This document shows positions 52,006 to 54,961 of a DNA stretch of 54,961 nucleotides, piece after piece. The stretch is from JALHST01 sp038316335 (GTDB taxonomy: Bacteria; Bacteroidota; Bacteroidia; Flavobacteriales; Flavobacteriaceae), in NCBI GenBank assembly GCA_038316335.1, contig JBBQAM010000026.1:1-54961 (forward strand), read 5' to 3'. Position numbers and translations under genes: made by a program. A model generated the notes under the pieces. That model did not search any database. It saw only the letters and a list, made by a program, of their open reading frames with translations, and had not been told where the DNA came from. The stretch's first letter is position 1; each line of letters begins with the position of its first letter.

Positions 52006-54961
52006 CTATCGATACAGGGTAAAGTGGCCAACAAATTCACGGTCATCTTCCTCGCCCCTTAGTTTAATGACATACCAGTAATCTCCTGATGGCAACTCTT
52101 TGCCATGGTAAATACCGTCCCATCCTTGATCGTTGAGGCCCATTCTATAGACCTCTCTACCATAACGATCAAATATGATGGTTATTATTTCCGGCCAACC
52201 TTCTTGGTTTTTAGGCCGCCACAAGGCATTATCAGGATCTCCGTTCGGCGTAAAGAAATTAGGTATTTCGATGTCAATAAATTCCATAAATATACTGGCT
52301 ACTGCTTCGCACCCATTCGCATCGACTACCCTGACATTATAGGTGTCGGTACGTCGAATCCGGAATGTAGTGTCGCTACCATTGTTAACATCCTCGAAAT
52401 AGAAAGTGTAATTCTCCTTACCGCCATTTGCAACTGCGGTTATTTCGTTAAGATTGTGCTGTTCAAGCGATAGTGTTAATGGCTCGAAGGCATCAATTAC
52501 AAAGTCAATGGTCTCAATACACCCATTCGCGTGCGCGATTGTGAGATAGTGATTACCAGGGGTTAGATCCCTGAAATCAGAATTCAATTGTAGATCATTT
52601 GGATCTGTTGAATCTAGGGCATACAATACATCTGCGGCAACCGAGGGGTCTTCCAGTGTAATATTGAGGTAATTGTTGGGAAGGTCACCTGTACATTCAT
52701 ACACGGGTTCAACGGTAGCGTTCAGATTGACCCCTGGTGCTACATCAACGACAATATTGGTTTCGCAGCCATTGGCATCCCTTACAAATATTAGATAATT
52801 CCCTCCCGCTAAACCAGAAAAATTAAGCCTGTCTTGAACAAAATCGGCATCTGCATTTGAATTGAGTGCCGTTCTGTAAGGTGCGGTACCCCCGGTTATC
52901 GTAAGGTCGATTGAACCATCGGCGCTTCCTTCACATATTTCAGGCAAGGCTACTGCGTCGACCACGATTGGGGAAGGTTCCGAAATTGTATATTCCAATT
53001 GTTCGAAACAACCATTTTTATCCTGTGCGATGACGGTGTAATTGCCTGGAGCAAGGTCAGTAAAGCTGTTGATTATATCGAATTTGTTAAGATTCGGTGA
53101 AATGGCATACTGGTATCCGCCTGAACCACCTGACAGGGTTACGGTAATGCTTCCGTTTGCGTCTCCAAAGCAACTAACATCAACAATGGTTTCGGTGTAG
53201 GTCAGAGGCGTTGGTTCAACGATAATTACCTGTTCGGGCGTCGTAGTACAATCCTCGCTGGTCACATTTACATAATAGGTGCCTGCTGTCAGTCCGTTAA
53301 ACCTGCCAAGACTTTGGGGTCCTGCAATTCTATTGGCCGGAGTTACCGAATTAGCATATAGTTCATAGAGGTAATTTCCTAATCCACCTGACGCTTCTGC
53401 ATAAATAGTAGCAGTGTTATCACCATTACAATTTATGTAGGCAGCCGATGCATCAACTAACAAGGTGAGCGGGTCGATAGGATCTTCAGTAATTGAATTC
53501 GAGACGACGGCCTTGCACATATTAATCGCATCCCGAACATAGTACCGATACGTTCCGGCACCAAGTATGCCTGAAGTCGGCAAAGACATCGGGTTACTTG
53601 TCATCGGTATAAATGTTATATTATTTACACTATATTCGTAGGTGCCGCTGCCTCCGGTGGCACTGAGCTCAAATTCGACGCCAGTAGCACACGTAAGGGG
53701 ATCTGTTCGTAACAATGTGGCGTTGACTTTAGACGGTTGGGTAATCGTGACCTGGTTGGTTTCCACATCGCAGATCCAACCATCTGAAACTGTGATGCTA
53801 TAAATTCCCGCGCCCAAATTATTAAAGCTTGCATTTGCTTGACCACCAGAAGTAGAAATGATCGCGCTACCAGCAGAATTATAATAATTCAAACGGTACT
53901 GGTATGAACCACTTCCACCAGTGACATTGACGGCAGAGACTGAACCTGTAGTATCCCCATAGCACGCCAAGTTTGTGTTCAACGGCGTGGCATTTGCAGC
54001 AATAGGCGCTGGCTGTATGAGTGTTTCCACGTCGTTGAGGATACAGCCATTGCTATCGGTAATGGCAACGGTATAATTTCCTGCCGACAGACCGTTAAAC
54101 ACCTGACTAGTTACATTATTGGCAGTATATATCTGAGTGGTAGTCGTATTGGTCAATACAATATCATAAGGTGCAAATCCGCCAATTGGGTCAACCAAAA
54201 TCTCTCCCTTATCGTTGGTACAGGTAACATTCGCAATGTCAGTAACCGTTGCCGTAAGTGGCGAGGAAGGAGAAGCGATTGTGATGCTGTTCGAATCTTC
54301 CAGACAGAGCGGATTATTTGTTTCTGTAATTCTAACGAAATAGTTGCCACCTGAAAGACCGGCGATGGCCAAAGGATTGGTACTGGTATTCCCTGCTCCG
54401 GTTATTCCTGTTGAAACCCCTGCGCCTGTGAATACCTCGTATGAATAGGCGCCTGCATATCCTGAAATATCTATTTCTAGGGCGCCGTTGGTATCGCCAA
54501 AGCATATTACCGGCATCGTTGGCGTTGCGACCACATCGATCAGGTCATAAGGTGCTATTGTGTAAACCGCCGTGGTCACAAAGCAACCTGTGGCCGAATC
54601 GGTAATCCGGAACACGTAGCTACCGACCGTTGTTAGATCAAATGTCGCCGTGTTGTACGTTGGGTTTCCCGTGAGCGTTCCGTTCACGTTCCCGACGGGC
54701 AATAATTCATAGTTATAGACATTGGCCGGATTCCCATTATCGGTTACCGTGATAGTCACTTGTTCGGGTCCTGCGCACGTTATGGCCGCGTTTTGTGCCA
54801 CGGCTGCCGTGAATTTATTCAGCGGGTTGATGGTGACGGTATCGGTATCGGTACACCCGTTGGCATCGCGCACGGTGACGGTGATGTTCTGTACGGCGCC
54901 GGTATCGTTTACCTTGAAGGTATTTGCGGCGAAGAAGGTGGTCCCGTTGATGCTGTACGAA
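52006..54961 (-). CDS. SprB-repeat adhesin with T9SS type-B C-terminal domain (3' part; 5' end outside window)
   Basis: The open frame is continuous to the window edge, so only the last 985 residues of a larger surface protein are seen. They comprise about ten SprB-type immunoglobulin-like repeats of 75-95 residues, each built as ...xCFGDxxG-SIxxTxxGG-xxYxY...xxLxxGxYxVxVxDxxGC, with a repeated pair of Cys per unit. The final 90 residues (IPNFFTPNGDPDNALWRP, FDRYGREVY, WDGIYHGKELPSGDYWYVIKL) are the gliding-motility/CHU-C type domain that directs type IX secretion and surface anchoring. It is probably an adhesin or gliding-motility filament. The PorP/SprF gene follows immediately. Confidence 0.92.
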   Translation of the reverse strand, partial: SYSINGTTFFAANTFKVNDTGAVQNITVTVRDANGCTDTDTVTINPLNKFTAAVAQNAAITCAGPEQVTITVTDNGNPANVYNYELLPVGNVNGTLTGNPTYNTATFDLTTVGSYVFRITDSATGCFVTTAVYTIAPYDLIDVVATPTMPVICFGDTNGALEIDISGYAGAYSYEVFTGAGVSTGITGAGNTSTNPLAIAGLSGGNYFVRITETNNPLCLEDSNSITIASPSSPLTATVTDIANVTCTNDKGEILVDPIGGFAPYDIVLTNTTTTQIYTANNVTSQVFNGLSAGNYTVAITDSNGCILNDVETLIQPAPIAANATPLNTNLACYGDTTGSVSAVNVTGGSGSYQYRLNYYNSAGSAIISTSGGQANASFNNLGAGIYSITVSDGWICDVETNQVTITQPSKVNATLLRTDPLTCATGVEFELSATGGSGTYEYSVNNITFIPMTSNPMSLPTSGILGAGTYRYYVRDAINMCKAVVSNSITEDPIDPLTLLVDASAAYINCNGDNTATIYAEASGGLGNYLYELYANSVTPANRIAGPQSLGRFNGLTAGTYYVNVTSEDCTTTPEQVIIVEPTPLTYTETIVDVSCFGDANGSITVTLSGGSGGYQYAISPNLNKFDIINSFTDLAPGNYTVIAQDKNGCFEQLEYTISEPSPIVVDAVALPEICEGSADGSIDLTITGGTAPYRTALNSNADADFVQDRLNFSGLAGGNYLIFVRDANGCETNIVVDVAPGVNLNATVEPVYECTGDLPNNYLNITLEDPSVAADVLYALDSTDPNDLQLNSDFRDLTPGNHYLTIAHANGCIETIDFVIDAFEPLTLSLEQHNLNEITAVANGGKENYTFYFEDVNNGSDTTFRIRRTDTYNVRVVDANGCEAVASIFMEFIDIEIPNFFTPNGDPDNALWRPKNQEGWPEIITIIFDRYGREVYRMGLNDQGWDGIYHGKELPSGDYWYVIKLRGEEDDREFVGHFTLYR

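Noticed and set aside
52006..54961. Repeats in the adhesin considered as a CRISPR or DNA-level tandem array
   Set aside because: The periodicity is at protein level (75-95 residues) with divergent DNA and an uninterrupted reading frame.

Overview
The window reads as a chromosomal segment of a marine-type Bacteroidota, most likely family Flavobacteriaceae. The evidence is a PorP/SprF protein beside a giant adhesin with a type IX secretion (T9SS) type-B C-terminal domain, TonB-type receptors with an N-terminal carboxypeptidase-regulatory-like domain, many Bacteroidota-style lipoprotein signal peptides, and several copies of the family's -7 promoter element (TAnnTTTG) upstream of genes. Shine-Dalgarno sequences are scarce, and TTG or GTG starts are common. 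I see no phage, IS element, integrase or CRISPR array, so this looks like a stable chromosomal region rather than an island.

Layout. 1-423 is a non-coding stretch made of stem-loops. 424-3013 holds rbfA, a LolC/E-type permease and dusB. 3230-5687 holds a divergent pair of lipoproteins (M28 peptidase with PDZ domain, and a TolB-like beta-propeller). 5732-10785 holds two paralogous TonB-type outer-membrane receptors with matching promoters and GTG starts. 11036-12832 is lepA. 13207-17525 carries two transporters with fused cytosolic domains (CPA1 antiporter with TrkA-N; APC permease with universal-stress-protein domains). 17567-22835 is a co-directional run: MBL-fold hydrolase, exported SMP-30 propeller, subtilase and M1 aminopeptidase. 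22832-25906 is a minus-strand pair: an AstE/ASPA-like deacylase and a GCS2-type carboxylate-amine ligase fused to CBS domains. 26034-28032 is rnpA overlapping an S41 protease.

28263-40787 is a plus-strand accessory cluster that looks like sugar and organic-matter oxidation: SMP-30 lactonase, SDR dehydrogenase, VOC protein, GH95 glycosidase, S10 carboxypeptidase, YncE-phosphoesterase fusion, PQQ dehydrogenase with an internal cytochrome c, and a Gfo/Idh/MocA oxidoreductase. 40826-42013 is an NlpC/P60 lipoprotein. 42171-43883 holds a C5 DNA methyltransferase followed by a small protein with a PD-(D/E)XK-like motif. 43909-48605 carries an ElaA-type acetyltransferase, a CDF metal transporter, rpiB, a 0.6-kb AT-rich gap and rnr. 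The window ends with a GIN-domain protein, a LysE-type exporter, two tRNA-Cys-type genes (one abnormal), folB, PorP/SprF and the 3' part of an SprB-repeat adhesin that runs off the window.

How it fits together. Housekeeping genes for translation and RNA (rbfA, dusB, lepA, rnpA, rnr, tRNAs) are interspersed with machinery for a heterotrophic lifestyle: five exported or envelope peptidases of different clans, an amino-acid permease, outer-membrane receptors, and a possible oxidative route for a deoxy or L-sugar released by GH95. The least explained items are the CBS-regulated ligase with its deacylase neighbour, the methyltransferase with its small nuclease-like neighbour, the second tRNA-Cys lacking U33, and the stem-loop array before rbfA. 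Functional assignments are by motif reading only; no database search was possible.
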